A stretch of 64,000 bases of DNA from JABMQW01 sp964439935 (GCA_964439935.1 CAYTPW010000008.1:1-64000), one strand, 5' to 3'; counted from the first letter of the stretch, positions 27,276-37,304 are shown. Made by a program: numbers and translations. The notes: generated from the sequence alone by a model not told the origin.

Positions 27276-28697
27276 ATGCTGAATCTCAGATCCAGAATCA
27301 TGAATGTAATACAGAGCCAAGTTTCTGGCATAAACAGAGCAAAATATTATTTTAGCAGGATTTGGAATGAACTACAGATTCTGACTAACAATCGAAATCT
27401 TAGAATTATCTGGCATAAAAATTCGATCCTGATCCCTGTCAAGGATCGCTCACCGGATATTATAATAATGGATCCGGGATTTTCTGAGTTGATTGGTCAC
27501 CATTATGATTATAATAAAGCAATTGTCAAATCAGCTAACAAGAATAACTACCATGCTGTCATCTGGGGTCATTCATCTATCAAGACAGACGAGTATGATA
27601 TTCCAGTAACGGGAGTATTCCAGAAATCCTATTATTCTCCACCGCTGCTTGATCTGTACTCACAATTATTGTACCCAGTCTCGGTTCTGATAAGCAATGC
27701 CTACTTCCTAAAGGATTTATGGCAGGCCAGCCGCTTTTATGAAATTCGCGATCGTCTACTATTCATCCACACCCTCGATCACAATCAGTTCCTGGGCTTA
27801 TTGATCTGGTATCTTATGCGTGGCAAGCGTCTGAATCCGAGTTCAATCGTGGTCCTTTGGCGGATATCCTACAACCGTTACCTAAAGCATCCCATTTTCA
27901 AGTATTCGGTATTGTTTATTCAGTTTCTATTTAAGTTGTTCAATATTATCAGCAGATCCCGACGTCAATTCCGGATTGTTACCGATACCAATGCTCTTCA
28001 ATCTGAGTATGAACAATATACCAATTATGGAATTGAAGTATTCCCCATTCCTCATTCTCGTCCGAACGCAGAGTCCCCCACCGATCAAAGACAAGACAAA
28101 CCATTCCAAGTCGACCGTTCGCGGATCACGATCAGTTATTTAGGAGATGCCCGTGGTGAAAAGGGATATCATCTGATTTACCCGGCAATCAAGGAAATAG
28201 AACAATTCTGCCTGGATAATAATCTTTGTTTCTGGTTGCAGTCCAATATGTCAGATTTTGCACGACAAGATCCGCTGATATCAGGAGCTGTCCAAAGTTT
28301 ACGATCTGATAAACTGCCTTTTATTGATTTATATGAATTTAGCCTGTCCTCAAATGACTATGCCCGTCGGATTAATACCACTGATATAGTTCTAATACCT
28401 TACCTTGCTGAAGATTACTATGCCCGTAGCTCCGGCATACTAATGGAGGCTCTAAGTGCAAATAAATTTGTTATTGTACCGCAGAACACCTGGATGGCTG
28501 AACAAGTGATTGAAGGAGTTAACGGTTTAACCTTTAAATCAGGTGATGCGTTCCAGTTGGCTCAAGCAATAAAATCCGCCAGCCAACTATGTCGGCAGGT
28601 AAAGTCCGAACGGCAAAATTTTCACCAGCATTGGCTGGCCTATCATAGCCCAGATCATTTCTTTGATCATCTGGTCAATAGAAGAAATTTCAATTGA
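27276..28697 (+). CDS. Glycosyltransferase, GT4-like, paralogue of the gene at 16649
   Basis: The 473-residue protein shares ISYLGDARGEKGYHLIYP, YYARSSGILMEALSANK and VIVPQNTWMAEQV with the 16649 glycosyltransferase. It carries about 60 extra N-terminal residues and a hydrophobic, basic middle section (about residues 150-225) that may sit on the membrane. An alternative ATG start is at 27300. It is the last stand-alone glycosyltransferase before the giant fusion protein, ending 10 bp ahead of its preferred start. Confidence 0.72.
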   Translation: MLNLRSRIMNVIQSQVSGINRAKYYFSRIWNELQILTNNRNLRIIWHKNSILIPVKDRSPDIIIMDPGFSELIGHHYDYNKAIVKSANKNNYHAVIWGHSSIKTDEYDIPVTGVFQKSYYSPPLLDLYSQLLYPVSVLISNAYFLKDLWQASRFYEIRDRLLFIHTLDHNQFLGLLIWYLMRGKRLNPSSIVVLWRISYNRYLKHPIFKYSVLFIQFLFKLFNIISRSRRQFRIVTDTNALQSEYEQYTNYGIEVFPIPHSRPNAESPTDQRQDKPFQVDRSRITISYLGDARGEKGYHLIYPAIKEIEQFCLDNNLCFWLQSNMSDFARQDPLISGAVQSLRSDKLPFIDLYEFSLSSNDYARRINTTDIVLIPYLAEDYYARSSGILMEALSANKFVIVPQNTWMAEQVIEGVNGLTFKSGDAFQLAQAIKSASQLCRQVKSERQNFHQHWLAYHSPDHFFDHLVNRRNFN

Positions 28698-28707
28698 AAA
28701 TCGACTG

Positions 28708-31647
28708 ATGTCACTAATGTTACTAATTCTGGCACTGTTCGTGAATGTTCTTTTAAAGATTCCATTTTTAAAGATTCCGCTAGATCGTGATTATGGCATT
28801 TATGGTTATCACGGTTTATTTTGGCTGCGTCGGAAGGAAAAAATTCCTTACGTCGACACCGGTGAAAATCATCCGCCGGGACGTTGGCTGCTTTATGCTA
28901 CTTTGATGCGTTACTGGAATCTAAGCCGCCAACTGTTTCGCTACTCAAATTTGGGATTCTTAGTGTTGACCAATTGCGCTGTGTTTATAATCGCACATCA
29001 AATATATGGCGGAACGATCGCCAGTATTGCCGCATTTGTCTTTGCCATCATATCGTCTTTACCGGTTTTTGTCTGGCCTCAATCCAGCGATGAAATTGAA
29101 CAGGTTTTTTTTACTTCTACGGCTGCAGCCCTGGTTTTATTGGCCAATCCAACTATACCCTGGCTGTATTATCTGGCGGGTCTTCTGTGTTTTGGAGCTT
29201 TGTTATTTAAGCAATCAGCATATATCAATACTATACCGGTAATCTTAATCCTGATTTTTTTTGATACCGGATTGCTTGTTCCGGTCAGTGTTTGTTTTTC
29301 AGGTATCGCTACCGGCTACTTGCTTACCTACCTGTTTTTCAGGAAGCAGAATATCCACAATTCGGTTTTTACGATGATATTTCTGCTAAATCCTGCATCA
29401 TTGAAAACTTTATTCCAATGGTTAAAATATCATACCGGGCAGCAGGGCAGTGAGTCTATTGTGGCCGAAGAATCGATCTCAAACGATTCGGATTCAGATT
29501 TAGATGAAAACTTGGAGCAAACCATTTCAATTGCGGTGGGTGGTTGGAGAATTAAACATGCGCAAGATTTCTTAAAACAGATGGGTCCGTTGCTAGTGTT
29601 ATTTTTAATCGGAGTTGCAGTGGACCCGAATATTGGATTGGTTTTCCTATTCCCGCTTATTTGGTTAATCTTTATTTTTTTTACGGTTCTGTTGAACCGA
29701 CATTTAATGCCGTATCATCTAATCCCGTCTATGATGCCAATAGCAGTTGGTGCAAGTGGAGGTGCAATAAACTTGCTAGAATACGGAGGTGCTTCTGGTT
29801 GGTCATTAATCCCGATAATCCTGTTATTAGTTGTAGCAATCCTGGTTTTCCCGCAGCTTCTTGAATTCAGAAAAACTCTGCAGTTGGAACGTAGGAAAAG
29901 GGGCTTAAGCTATACGAGTTCATTGCACGAGCATAATTTTTATCAGGCCGGTGAGAAAATCGGCCGACATCTGAATAAATTTCTGCCCGCTGGTGAGCAA
30001 ATATATGTTTGGGGACCTGAATACGAAATCTATTTATGGTCGCAGCGTTCATCACCCACCTATAGTTTATTTTGCCCGCGCTCACAAATATCCTTTCATC
30101 CTGAACCTTATCGCTTGGAAAAGGAAATTGTAGATCAGTTATATGCAAGGCTGCCACGCTATCTAATTATTACTGCATTAAGCGACGGTTTTCATCGATT
30201 TAATCGTTTAATCGAAAATGAATATGTCCCTCATAATACTATGTTTGGAGAAATTGAGATTTATCAGCGAAAGGATTTAGCTGATACCCACCCAATAAAT
30301 ATGAATATTCAAGCTCAATCAAAACAAGTTTCAATAATAATATTAACATGGAATGCTTTGGAATATACTCGCCGCTGTGTCGCTTCGATTCAAAAATATA
30401 CTACCCATCCTTATGAAATAATATTTGTGGATAATGCTTCCGATGATGGTACCAGCGATTATCTAAAAAAGCTTGTGGCACAAAATGAAAATTTTCGCTT
30501 AATAATTAATCACGAAAACCGGGGATTTGCTGCTGGTAACAATCAAGGCATGAAAATCGCCAATGGCGATTATCTGTTACTATTGAACAATGATGTGCTC
30601 GTTTCTGAGGGCTGGTTAAACCGACTGGTGAGTTGCGCCGAAATGGATAATTCCATAGGATTGGTAGGTCCTCTGACAAACTGTATATCTGGTCTGCAGA
30701 TGGTGGCAAACGTACCATATGATGATCCGGCCGATTTTCCCCAATATGCCGGCCGATTAGCTCAGGCTCAGGATCGAAGATATGCGCCACGTCGGAGAAT
30801 CGCCGGATTTGCCATGCTGATCAAGCGAACCCTGTATAATGCAATCGGCGGTTTGGATGAGACTTATGGCAGTGGTAATTACGAGGACGATGATTATTGT
30901 CTGCGGGCCACAGCAGCTGGATACAATATCATGGTTGCTGAAGATGCATTCATTCATCATTTTGGCAGTTCTACATTTAAGAATAATCGTATCGATTACC
31001 AGCAGGCAATGACCACAAACCAGGCATTATTCAAATCAAAATGGCCCGATATTGATCTGAACTGGTTGATGGAACGCGACCAAACCCTGGTAGAAATCAA
31101 TGACCAGCTGATATTGGAAGGTCAATCAGCCATCGAGCAAGGTTGCTTTTCTGAGGCCTGGAATATTTATAAACAGGTACTAAATACAAATCCGATAGAA
31201 TATCGTGCCTTGTACGGATTGGGTATCGCCTATCGCAACCTTGGTGATCTTGACAAAGCTATGGTTGCTTTCAAAACTTTGGTCAGAATATTACCGGAAT
31301 TTGCTTCAGCCTATTATGATATCAGTCAATTATATTTGCAGTATGAGGATAGAGATTCGGCGGTGACCAATCTCAACCGGGCTGCTGAATTGGAGCCGAC
31401 CAACTTGGATTATAAACTCAGCCTGGCACAATTATTTCTGGAAAATGATCAGATCGATCTGGGAGTTCATATGCTGAAATCAGTATTAGAGCGGGATCCT
31501 CAACACATTGACGGCTTAAACCAGATGGGAATTTTAATGTCGGAAGTCAACCGGGAGGCTGACGCGCGCAGTTATTTTAAAATCGTGCTTGAACTTGATC
31601 CGCAGAATCAGGTGGCAGCCAGCCAATTAGCGGTCATGGAGAGTTAA
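28708..31647 (+). CDS. Multi-domain membrane glycosyltransferase: GT-C-like membrane module, GT2 and TPR fusion
   Basis: From ATG 28708 (MSLMLLILALF, 10 bp after the previous stop) the protein is 979 residues. Residues 1 to about 405 form a polytopic membrane module resembling PMT/ArnT-type (GT-C) transferases, with an acidic DRDYGIYGYHG loop after the first helix and PYVDTGENHPPGRW. A soluble linker and a GT2 domain follow (about 540-770: VSIIILTWNALEYTRRC, FVDNASDDGTSDY, LLLNNDVLVSEGW). The C-terminal 200 residues or so are TPR repeats. It may combine lipid-linked and nucleotide-sugar-dependent steps with acceptor recruitment. It is the last gene of the glycan block. Confidence 0.82.
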   Translation: MSLMLLILALFVNVLLKIPFLKIPLDRDYGIYGYHGLFWLRRKEKIPYVDTGENHPPGRWLLYATLMRYWNLSRQLFRYSNLGFLVLTNCAVFIIAHQIYGGTIASIAAFVFAIISSLPVFVWPQSSDEIEQVFFTSTAAALVLLANPTIPWLYYLAGLLCFGALLFKQSAYINTIPVILILIFFDTGLLVPVSVCFSGIATGYLLTYLFFRKQNIHNSVFTMIFLLNPASLKTLFQWLKYHTGQQGSESIVAEESISNDSDSDLDENLEQTISIAVGGWRIKHAQDFLKQMGPLLVLFLIGVAVDPNIGLVFLFPLIWLIFIFFTVLLNRHLMPYHLIPSMMPIAVGASGGAINLLEYGGASGWSLIPIILLLVVAILVFPQLLEFRKTLQLERRKRGLSYTSSLHEHNFYQAGEKIGRHLNKFLPAGEQIYVWGPEYEIYLWSQRSSPTYSLFCPRSQISFHPEPYRLEKEIVDQLYARLPRYLIITALSDGFHRFNRLIENEYVPHNTMFGEIEIYQRKDLADTHPINMNIQAQSKQVSIIILTWNALEYTRRCVASIQKYTTHPYEIIFVDNASDDGTSDYLKKLVAQNENFRLIINHENRGFAAGNNQGMKIANGDYLLLLNNDVLVSEGWLNRLVSCAEMDNSIGLVGPLTNCISGLQMVANVPYDDPADFPQYAGRLAQAQDRRYAPRRRIAGFAMLIKRTLYNAIGGLDETYGSGNYEDDDYCLRATAAGYNIMVAEDAFIHHFGSSTFKNNRIDYQQAMTTNQALFKSKWPDIDLNWLMERDQTLVEINDQLILEGQSAIEQGCFSEAWNIYKQVLNTNPIEYRALYGLGIAYRNLGDLDKAMVAFKTLVRILPEFASAYYDISQLYLQYEDRDSAVTNLNRAAELEPTNLDYKLSLAQLFLENDQIDLGVHMLKSVLERDPQHIDGLNQMGILMSEVNREADARSYFKIVLELDPQNQVAASQLAVMES

Positions 31648-31863
31648 TGGCTTTTGAAAATGGCCATACGATTCAGCCTTTAATTTGTGGACAGCAGAAG
31701 ATTGTTCACCTTGTTATAGGCAATATAATGCCATTAGCAAGTATAAGAAAGAGCCTTGCCCTAATCAGGTTAAATACCAACAGAACATCACGGTTGGGAT
31801 GGTTATTGATGCAATTAAGAATGTTTTGGCGGGACAACAATTATACCAATAAGAGGAAATGTT
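31648..31863 (+). other. Intergenic region with possible promoter
   Basis: This gap separates the glycan operon from the cyclic-nucleotide-binding gene. A 76-codon open frame (31647-31877) overlaps the next start and looks non-coding. A sigma-70-like element (TTGTTC at 31702-31707, 16-bp spacer, TATAAT at 31724-31729) is the only clear signal. A ribosome-binding site (AGAGGAAA) precedes the ATG at 31864. Confidence 0.5.
31702..31729 (+). promoter_or_regulatory. Putative sigma-70-type promoter
   Basis: TTGTTC and a perfect TATAAT are separated by 16 bp, about 135 bp upstream of the cyclic-nucleotide-binding protein. The -10 box is perfect and the -35 matches four of six positions. FCB bacteria may use a divergent primary sigma factor, so the call is tentative. 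Confidence 0.35.
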
Positions 31864-32841
31864 ATGGGTTTTGTTGAAGATCATTCATTGAAAATATTTA
31901 ATGCCGGAGATGTTATCTTTCATGAGGACGATCCTGGAAAATCAATGTTTATTATACGCAGTGGTATAGTAGAGATTCAGGTAAAATCAGGTAATAAAAT
32001 GGTGGTAATTGCAACTTTGAAGGAAGGGGCAATATTCGGTGAAATGTCTTTGATTGATGGTCGTCCCCGCTCAGCAACAGTGATTTCCAAGTCACGCACG
32101 CAATGTGTTGAAATAAGTCAAATGATGTTTCAGAAGAAATTGAATGAGTTACCGGGTTGGATGCAGTCATTCTATCAGATTTTAGTTGAACGTCTCCGTG
32201 ATTCTGCAAAGAAAATTGGTTCTGCGGTAACGGAAGACACCGGTCGTCAGATTATTGTACTGCTGGAATTATTATTCCGACAAATAGGTGATAAAGTTGG
32301 TGATAACAGTTTAATATGGAAATCAACCGTCGAAGAAATAAGTACAATACTGAATATTCCATCTTCGCATGTTGATAAGGTATTGAATAAATTGTCAATT
32401 ACTTCGATAGCCCGCAGTGAAATCAGTCAAAAAGGCCGGAAATTAATTATCGAAGACATCCCTGAGTTTGAAGATTTTGCTGCTTACTGCCGCCAAAAGA
32501 CTAAAAGTAAATTGGGAATGGACGTATTCAATGTTGATTCGGAGTTCACGGGGCGTGAAGAAGAATTGATTGATTTCCTGGCCAAACTGGTGAAAGAACA
32601 GGCTGGTGCCCCAGATCTGGAAGAACACTTATTCAAAAATAGAATAAAAACTGATCTGGGGAAGCTGTTTGAAGAAATTCAGCCGGAATATGAGCGTCTT
32701 GCACAGCGGGGTATAATTAACGCACGGCGTGATAACGATGGTCATAAATTTTATGATGTTAATCTTGGTCAGATAAAAAAGATTGAAGATCAGGCTGCAA
32801 AAAACGATTATTTTGAACAATTGGAAGTAAAATTAAAATAG
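31864..32841 (+). CDS. Cyclic nucleotide-binding domain protein
   Basis: The 325-residue protein has an N-terminal cNMP-binding beta-barrel (residues 5-115) with the phosphate-binding cassette FGEMSLIDGRPRSATV. The Glu and Arg that contact cAMP or cGMP in the family are present. A helical linker and a Crp-like winged-helix region follow (about 130-200: TVEEISTILNIPSSHVDKVL). The last 125 residues are unassigned and partly winged-helix-like (YERLAQRGIINARRDNDG). It is probably a regulator sensing a cyclic nucleotide, with an atypical C-terminal extension. It has its own likely promoter and is 23 bp from the next gene. Confidence 0.8.
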   Translation: MGFVEDHSLKIFNAGDVIFHEDDPGKSMFIIRSGIVEIQVKSGNKMVVIATLKEGAIFGEMSLIDGRPRSATVISKSRTQCVEISQMMFQKKLNELPGWMQSFYQILVERLRDSAKKIGSAVTEDTGRQIIVLLELLFRQIGDKVGDNSLIWKSTVEEISTILNIPSSHVDKVLNKLSITSIARSEISQKGRKLIIEDIPEFEDFAAYCRQKTKSKLGMDVFNVDSEFTGREEELIDFLAKLVKEQAGAPDLEEHLFKNRIKTDLGKLFEEIQPEYERLAQRGIINARRDNDGHKFYDVNLGQIKKIEDQAAKNDYFEQLEVKLK

Positions 32842-32864
32842 GTCAACATAATTACTTATTTAAA

Positions 32865-34013
32865 ATGTCAAGTAGCGGAAATAACCTGACCATCTGTATT
32901 GTTACCCACAATGACGTTGCTGTCATTCCAGCCACGCTTAATTCAATTGTAGGTGATGTGTTTCAGGTTGCAGTCATAGACCGCGGATCGAAGGACGGAA
33001 CACAGCGGGTGGCACGTGAATTTGATGCCACTGTTTATGATATGACTTCAAACTCGAGTAACGAACAAGCCTGGAAGCAGGCAATTAAACTGATCGAAAG
33101 TGAATGGATACTAAAACTTAATCCAGCTCAACTTTTATCCATCGCTGATCCGGATCAATTACTGTCCACATTAGACAATACACTTGCCAGTTTTTTCTTG
33201 GTCCCCGAGTATGAAAGCGATGATTTGTATAATTATTATTATCGCCCTGTCTTATTGAGGAATTCGCAACTTGAAACTTACGATCCCATTCTTGATGAAT
33301 TTAATCTGATCGGCGGAAAGTTAATTACCGGAATTGGTATCTCTTATACCTGTAATGATGAACATAGAAAATATTTACAGGTCAGATTGGATATGGTAAA
33401 AACAGCTCTAGAATCAGATCCCAAAAACATTACTTATTTATATCGAAATGCTTATCTCTGCCGTCGATTAAACTTGACTGGGCAGTTTCAAAAAGCTCTT
33501 CAGGACGGGATCAGAATAATGACTGAATGCGATCCTGAAAATATTCTAAATGTACCGGCGGCCACTAGTTTGTTCGGCTATTATGCCGAATCACTCAGCC
33601 AGTTAGAACACTGTGAACCTTCGATTGTTGAATCTTTGTTAAACTTACAGAAAAACCTACCGGTGGATGTGCGTTTAAACCGCTCGCTTGCCCAATTATT
33701 AGATAAGCAGGAACAACCGCAAATTGCCCGTCAATTACTGGAAGATGCCATACAGACAGCTGTCCAGCCCTCATGTCAGACTATTACACATAAGGAAAAT
33801 TTTATATATCCGATCGTTGATCTATTGGCATTGATAAGACGAAATAAGGATGAGGATGCCCTGGTTGAAATGCTTTTAAAAATACACGTATTATGTCAGA
33901 AATGGAATTTCGACTCCCGTTCACTGTTTAAATATCTTCATGTCTACCAGAACGAATTTTTCAGCCGGATTGAAACCAACCTTAAACGTATATTAAAGGA
34001 AATTCACCTTTGA
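32865..34013 (+). CDS. Degenerate family 2 glycosyltransferase-like protein with helical C-terminal repeats
   Basis: The 382-residue protein starts like a GT2 (LTICIVTHNDVAVIPATLNS, then VAVIDRGSKDGTQRVAREF). Where the intact neighbour has the metal-binding WILWIDADE, it has WILKLNPAQ, so the DxD-type motif is lost. The C-terminal half (about 170-380) consists of TPR-like helical pairs. It overlaps the next, intact GT2-TPR gene, suggesting a catalytically dead partner or scaffold. That role is inferred, not shown. Confidence 0.7.
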   Translation: MSSSGNNLTICIVTHNDVAVIPATLNSIVGDVFQVAVIDRGSKDGTQRVAREFDATVYDMTSNSSNEQAWKQAIKLIESEWILKLNPAQLLSIADPDQLLSTLDNTLASFFLVPEYESDDLYNYYYRPVLLRNSQLETYDPILDEFNLIGGKLITGIGISYTCNDEHRKYLQVRLDMVKTALESDPKNITYLYRNAYLCRRLNLTGQFQKALQDGIRIMTECDPENILNVPAATSLFGYYAESLSQLEHCEPSIVESLLNLQKNLPVDVRLNRSLAQLLDKQEQPQIARQLLEDAIQTAVQPSCQTITHKENFIYPIVDLLALIRRNKDEDALVEMLLKIHVLCQKWNFDSRSLFKYLHVYQNEFFSRIETNLKRILKEIHL

Positions 34014-35419
34014 ACCGGTTGAATACCAGCTCCAGTTTGTCACTGTGCATGATCATTAGAGATGAAGCTAAATACTTACACGATTGTTTGCAGAGTGTTG
34101 AAGATGTGGTTGATCAAATTGTGATTGTCGATACGGGTTCCACTGATGATAGCGTTAAAATTGCTCGTGGATTTGGCGCAGAAATATATTATTTTAAATG
34201 GGCCAATGATTTTTCCAGAGCTCGCAATTTTTCAATCAAACACGCCCGTAGTGACTGGATTTTATGGATTGACGCCGATGAACGTCTGATACCATCTTCA
34301 GTTAATGAATTGCGGCAAATTGTTAGTTCAGTTGGCCAACCTACCATCTACCGGATTCAAATTCAAAACAGGATGTTAACGGGAGCATACTGCTATCATT
34401 CAATCGCCCACCGGTTATTTACCAATCATCATGGAATAAAATTTAGCGGTAAAATACATGAACAGGTTTCGCCCAGTGCTAAAACAATTGACGCGATTGA
34501 GCGCGATTCTGGGATAGTTCTGGATCATTTGGGTTATGGTTTAGCTGCTGCCGAAATGGCGAAGAAATTTAAGCGCAATGGGCATCTGCTGGAGAAGCAG
34601 GTGGCCGATGAACCCAACAACGCCTATGCTCATTATACACTGGCCCAGAATTACGGCTTGCAGGAGAATTTAACAGCTGCGATTGAACATTATCAGAGAG
34701 CTCTTGACCTGAAGCAGCTGGATAGATCAATGACCGCATCGCTGCTCAATTCATTGGGAGATATTCACCGATTAAATCAAGATTGGAGTCCGGCCAGCGA
34801 GTGCGCCCGGCAATCCGTTAAACTTTTTCCTCGACAAGTGGCGGGAAATTATCTCTTGTACCAGGTTGCATCGGCAACCGGTGATCAGTCTGCTGCAATC
34901 AAGTGGTTAGAGAAAACAGCGCAGAATAATCACCTGCTCGTAACATTGCCCAAGCAACTTGCTACCGATATACAAATTGATGATTTACGATTGCAGCACA
35001 ATCTTGGCAATGAATACCTGAAAGCCGGTAATCTGCAGAAAGCTAAGGACTGTTATAAAGTCGTAGCCAAGCATAAGCCCGGTCAGCAAGAAAACAACGA
35101 ACGGTTAGCCGAAATTGCTCGCTTGGAGAATGATCTTGCTGGGATGGAGTACTATTATTCTGAATTATACCGTGATTTTCCCGATAATCCAATCTATACT
35201 GACCTTCTGGGTTTAGTGTATATCAAACAAAAGAAATATTCCCAAGCAATTGATATTTATGAAACAATGATCGCCAATAATCCTGCCAATCCGAACTTAA
35301 TAAAACGCTTGGCAGGCTTATATGGAATAATTGGTGATAATGAAAAATCTGTCAAATTGTTAGCTGGGGTCGAAGATGATTCACTGAGAAAATTAGAAAA
35401 GGCTGAAAATGAGTGCTAG
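34010..35419 (+). CDS. Family 2 glycosyltransferase with TPR repeats
   Basis: The 469-residue protein has an N-terminal GT2 domain (LSLCMIIRDEAKYLHDCLQS, IVIVDTGSTDDS, WANDFSRARNFSIKHA, and WILWIDADERL with an intact DxD). From about residue 205 onward it is TPR repeats (NAYAHYTLAQNYGLQENLTA and similar). Such SunS/TPR-type GT2s often glycosylate peptides or proteins. A TTG start overlaps the preceding TGA, with AAAGGA upstream. Its end overlaps the sensor kinase start by 11 bp. Confidence 0.82.
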   Translation: MNRLNTSSSLSLCMIIRDEAKYLHDCLQSVEDVVDQIVIVDTGSTDDSVKIARGFGAEIYYFKWANDFSRARNFSIKHARSDWILWIDADERLIPSSVNELRQIVSSVGQPTIYRIQIQNRMLTGAYCYHSIAHRLFTNHHGIKFSGKIHEQVSPSAKTIDAIERDSGIVLDHLGYGLAAAEMAKKFKRNGHLLEKQVADEPNNAYAHYTLAQNYGLQENLTAAIEHYQRALDLKQLDRSMTASLLNSLGDIHRLNQDWSPASECARQSVKLFPRQVAGNYLLYQVASATGDQSAAIKWLEKTAQNNHLLVTLPKQLATDIQIDDLRLQHNLGNEYLKAGNLQKAKDCYKVVAKHKPGQQENNERLAEIARLENDLAGMEYYYSELYRDFPDNPIYTDLLGLVYIKQKKYSQAIDIYETMIANNPANPNLIKRLAGLYGIIGDNEKSVKLLAGVEDDSLRKLEKAENEC

Positions 35420-37298
35420 TGAAAACCTTGAATTAGAATTACTTAATCAACAATTACCGGATACGCTCGTAGTTATCGTAGATGGAAAAGTAGCATTTTT
35501 CTCTGGTAATGATGAATATTTTACCACTGGCGAGAATCCATTCATAGTCGGTCAACCGCTGATAAATCTTGCCCGACCGGACCAGGTCGAAACAATTGAG
35601 CGAGGTTTGTGGGAATGTGAAAATCTGACGGATGATGGGGGTCTTGATTTCAGGACGATCGATTTTATTGGCAAGTCAACCGATGAAAATGAAGTCTGGT
35701 TCGAATTTAGGGGAAAACGCGGAATCTGGAATGAAAAACCGGCCATAATAGGTATAATCAGCAATGTTTCCAATCGCAAACGACTGGAGAATAATCTGCG
35801 TCAAAGTCACCGCCGGCAGCAGGTTCTGATATCAAATATGCCGGCTCTGGTTTACCGTTGCGATCGTGACCATAATCGCTCGATGGAATACTTAAGCTTG
35901 GAAACCGATAGATTGACCGGCTATAGCTTCGAAGAACTGATGGGTAGCGACCCGATTAGTTTTGTTGATTTGATAATTCCATCTGATCGGGAATTGGTCA
36001 ACGAGAGTGTCAGGACTGCCATAAAACTAAAGCAAGTATTTGAAATTGACTACAGAATCACAACTAAAGATAATAATATTAAATATATCCATGAGATCGG
36101 GCGGGCAATCCAGGACGAGGATGGTGATTTTTCGGGATTGGTTGGGATGTTATTTGACGTCAGTGAAAAAAAACGAACCGAAGATAAACTACTTCAATCG
36201 GAACGCATGGTAGCCATGGGCGAAATGGCCAGTGGTGTTGCGCACGATTTCAATAATGTTCTGACCGGTATTTTGGGGCGTGCACAATTGCTGCAATTTA
36301 TGGATCTCCCGGAAAACCTGGTGGATGATGTTCAAACGATTGAAAAAATTGCCCTTGATGGGGCCGAAGTCGTCCGGCGTATACAGGTATTCACCCGCTC
36401 GCGCAACGCTGTCAACTTGGCTCCAGTAGACATGAACAGCATAATTACTGATGTGGTAGATATCATGCAATCCCAGTGGCTTGATCAGGCTCGCGCACGC
36501 AACATCCATATCGATGTATTGACTGAATTGGGCCCGATTCCACGAATGAAAGGTAATGAAACTGAATTACGGGAAGTCTTAACCAATTTGGTTAATAATG
36601 CGATTGATGCTATTCAGGAGCGTGGATCTATTCGAATAATTTCAGAGCAAATAGAGGATCATATTTCAGTAACTATTAAGGATGACGGTGTAGGTGTTCC
36701 TCCAGAAAATCAGCGTAAAATATTTGCCCCATTTTTCTCGACCAAGGGTTCGAATGGCGTGGGTTTGGGGCTCAGTGTCGCCCGGAAAATTGTGGAAAGA
36801 CATCAAGGCGAAATCACAGTAGAAAGTGCCATTGGAACGGGCGCTGCTTTTAAAATCGTATTTCCTACTGCAAAGATGCTGCCCGAGACCAAGGAAGAAA
36901 TCAAGCCGGATCGCCCCATTGAACCAGCGGTAGTTATGGTGGTGGATGAGGAAGGTAATATCCGAAAATTAATGCAGGATATACTTGAAAAGGATGGACA
37001 TGAAGTCTATGCCTTTGATAATGGTATTGAAGCGGTCGCCAGTTTAGCGGAAATCCAACCGGAAATAATTATCTCCGATATTAATTTACCTGACACAGAT
37101 GGCGATGAAATCGTAAAGCAGATACGGGCCAGCCAACCCAATGTTCACATTATCCTCAGTAGCGGTTTGGATGATCATGTTTATCAGGAGAAAATGCGTG
37201 ATTCGCAAGTAGAATTGATGATTAAAAAACCTTTTGATGTTCAGCAATTGCGGTCAGTTATCTATCAAGCTCGCCAGAACCAGACTTCTTCTAAATAA
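35409..37298 (+). CDS. PAS-PAS hybrid sensor histidine kinase with C-terminal receiver
   Basis: The 629-residue soluble kinase has a degenerate PAS-like region (about 15-125), a second PAS (about 140-255), a HisKA with the phospho-accepting His279 in GVAHDFNNVL, and an HATPase domain with NLVNNAIDAI, DDGVGVPPEN and GVGLGLSVARKIVE. The C-terminal receiver (from about residue 510) has VDEEGN, the phosphoacceptor Asp in IIISDINLPD, and MIKKPFD. The H-box belongs to the HDFNN group (HisKA_4/NtrB-like). There is no membrane segment, so it senses a cytoplasmic signal. It is convergent with the next kinase, 6 bp away. Confidence 0.88.
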   Translation: MSASENLELELLNQQLPDTLVVIVDGKVAFFSGNDEYFTTGENPFIVGQPLINLARPDQVETIERGLWECENLTDDGGLDFRTIDFIGKSTDENEVWFEFRGKRGIWNEKPAIIGIISNVSNRKRLENNLRQSHRRQQVLISNMPALVYRCDRDHNRSMEYLSLETDRLTGYSFEELMGSDPISFVDLIIPSDRELVNESVRTAIKLKQVFEIDYRITTKDNNIKYIHEIGRAIQDEDGDFSGLVGMLFDVSEKKRTEDKLLQSERMVAMGEMASGVAHDFNNVLTGILGRAQLLQFMDLPENLVDDVQTIEKIALDGAEVVRRIQVFTRSRNAVNLAPVDMNSIITDVVDIMQSQWLDQARARNIHIDVLTELGPIPRMKGNETELREVLTNLVNNAIDAIQERGSIRIISEQIEDHISVTIKDDGVGVPPENQRKIFAPFFSTKGSNGVGLGLSVARKIVERHQGEITVESAIGTGAAFKIVFPTAKMLPETKEEIKPDRPIEPAVVMVVDEEGNIRKLMQDILEKDGHEVYAFDNGIEAVASLAEIQPEIIISDINLPDTDGDEIVKQIRASQPNVHIILSSGLDDHVYQEKMRDSQVELMIKKPFDVQQLRSVIYQARQNQTSSK

Positions 37299-37304
37299 TA
37301 CAGT

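Noticed and set aside
31647..31877. A 76-codon frame between the giant glycosyltransferase and the cNMP protein
   Set aside because: It overlaps both neighbours' boundaries, has no good ribosome-binding site or recognisable motif, and covers the likely promoter.
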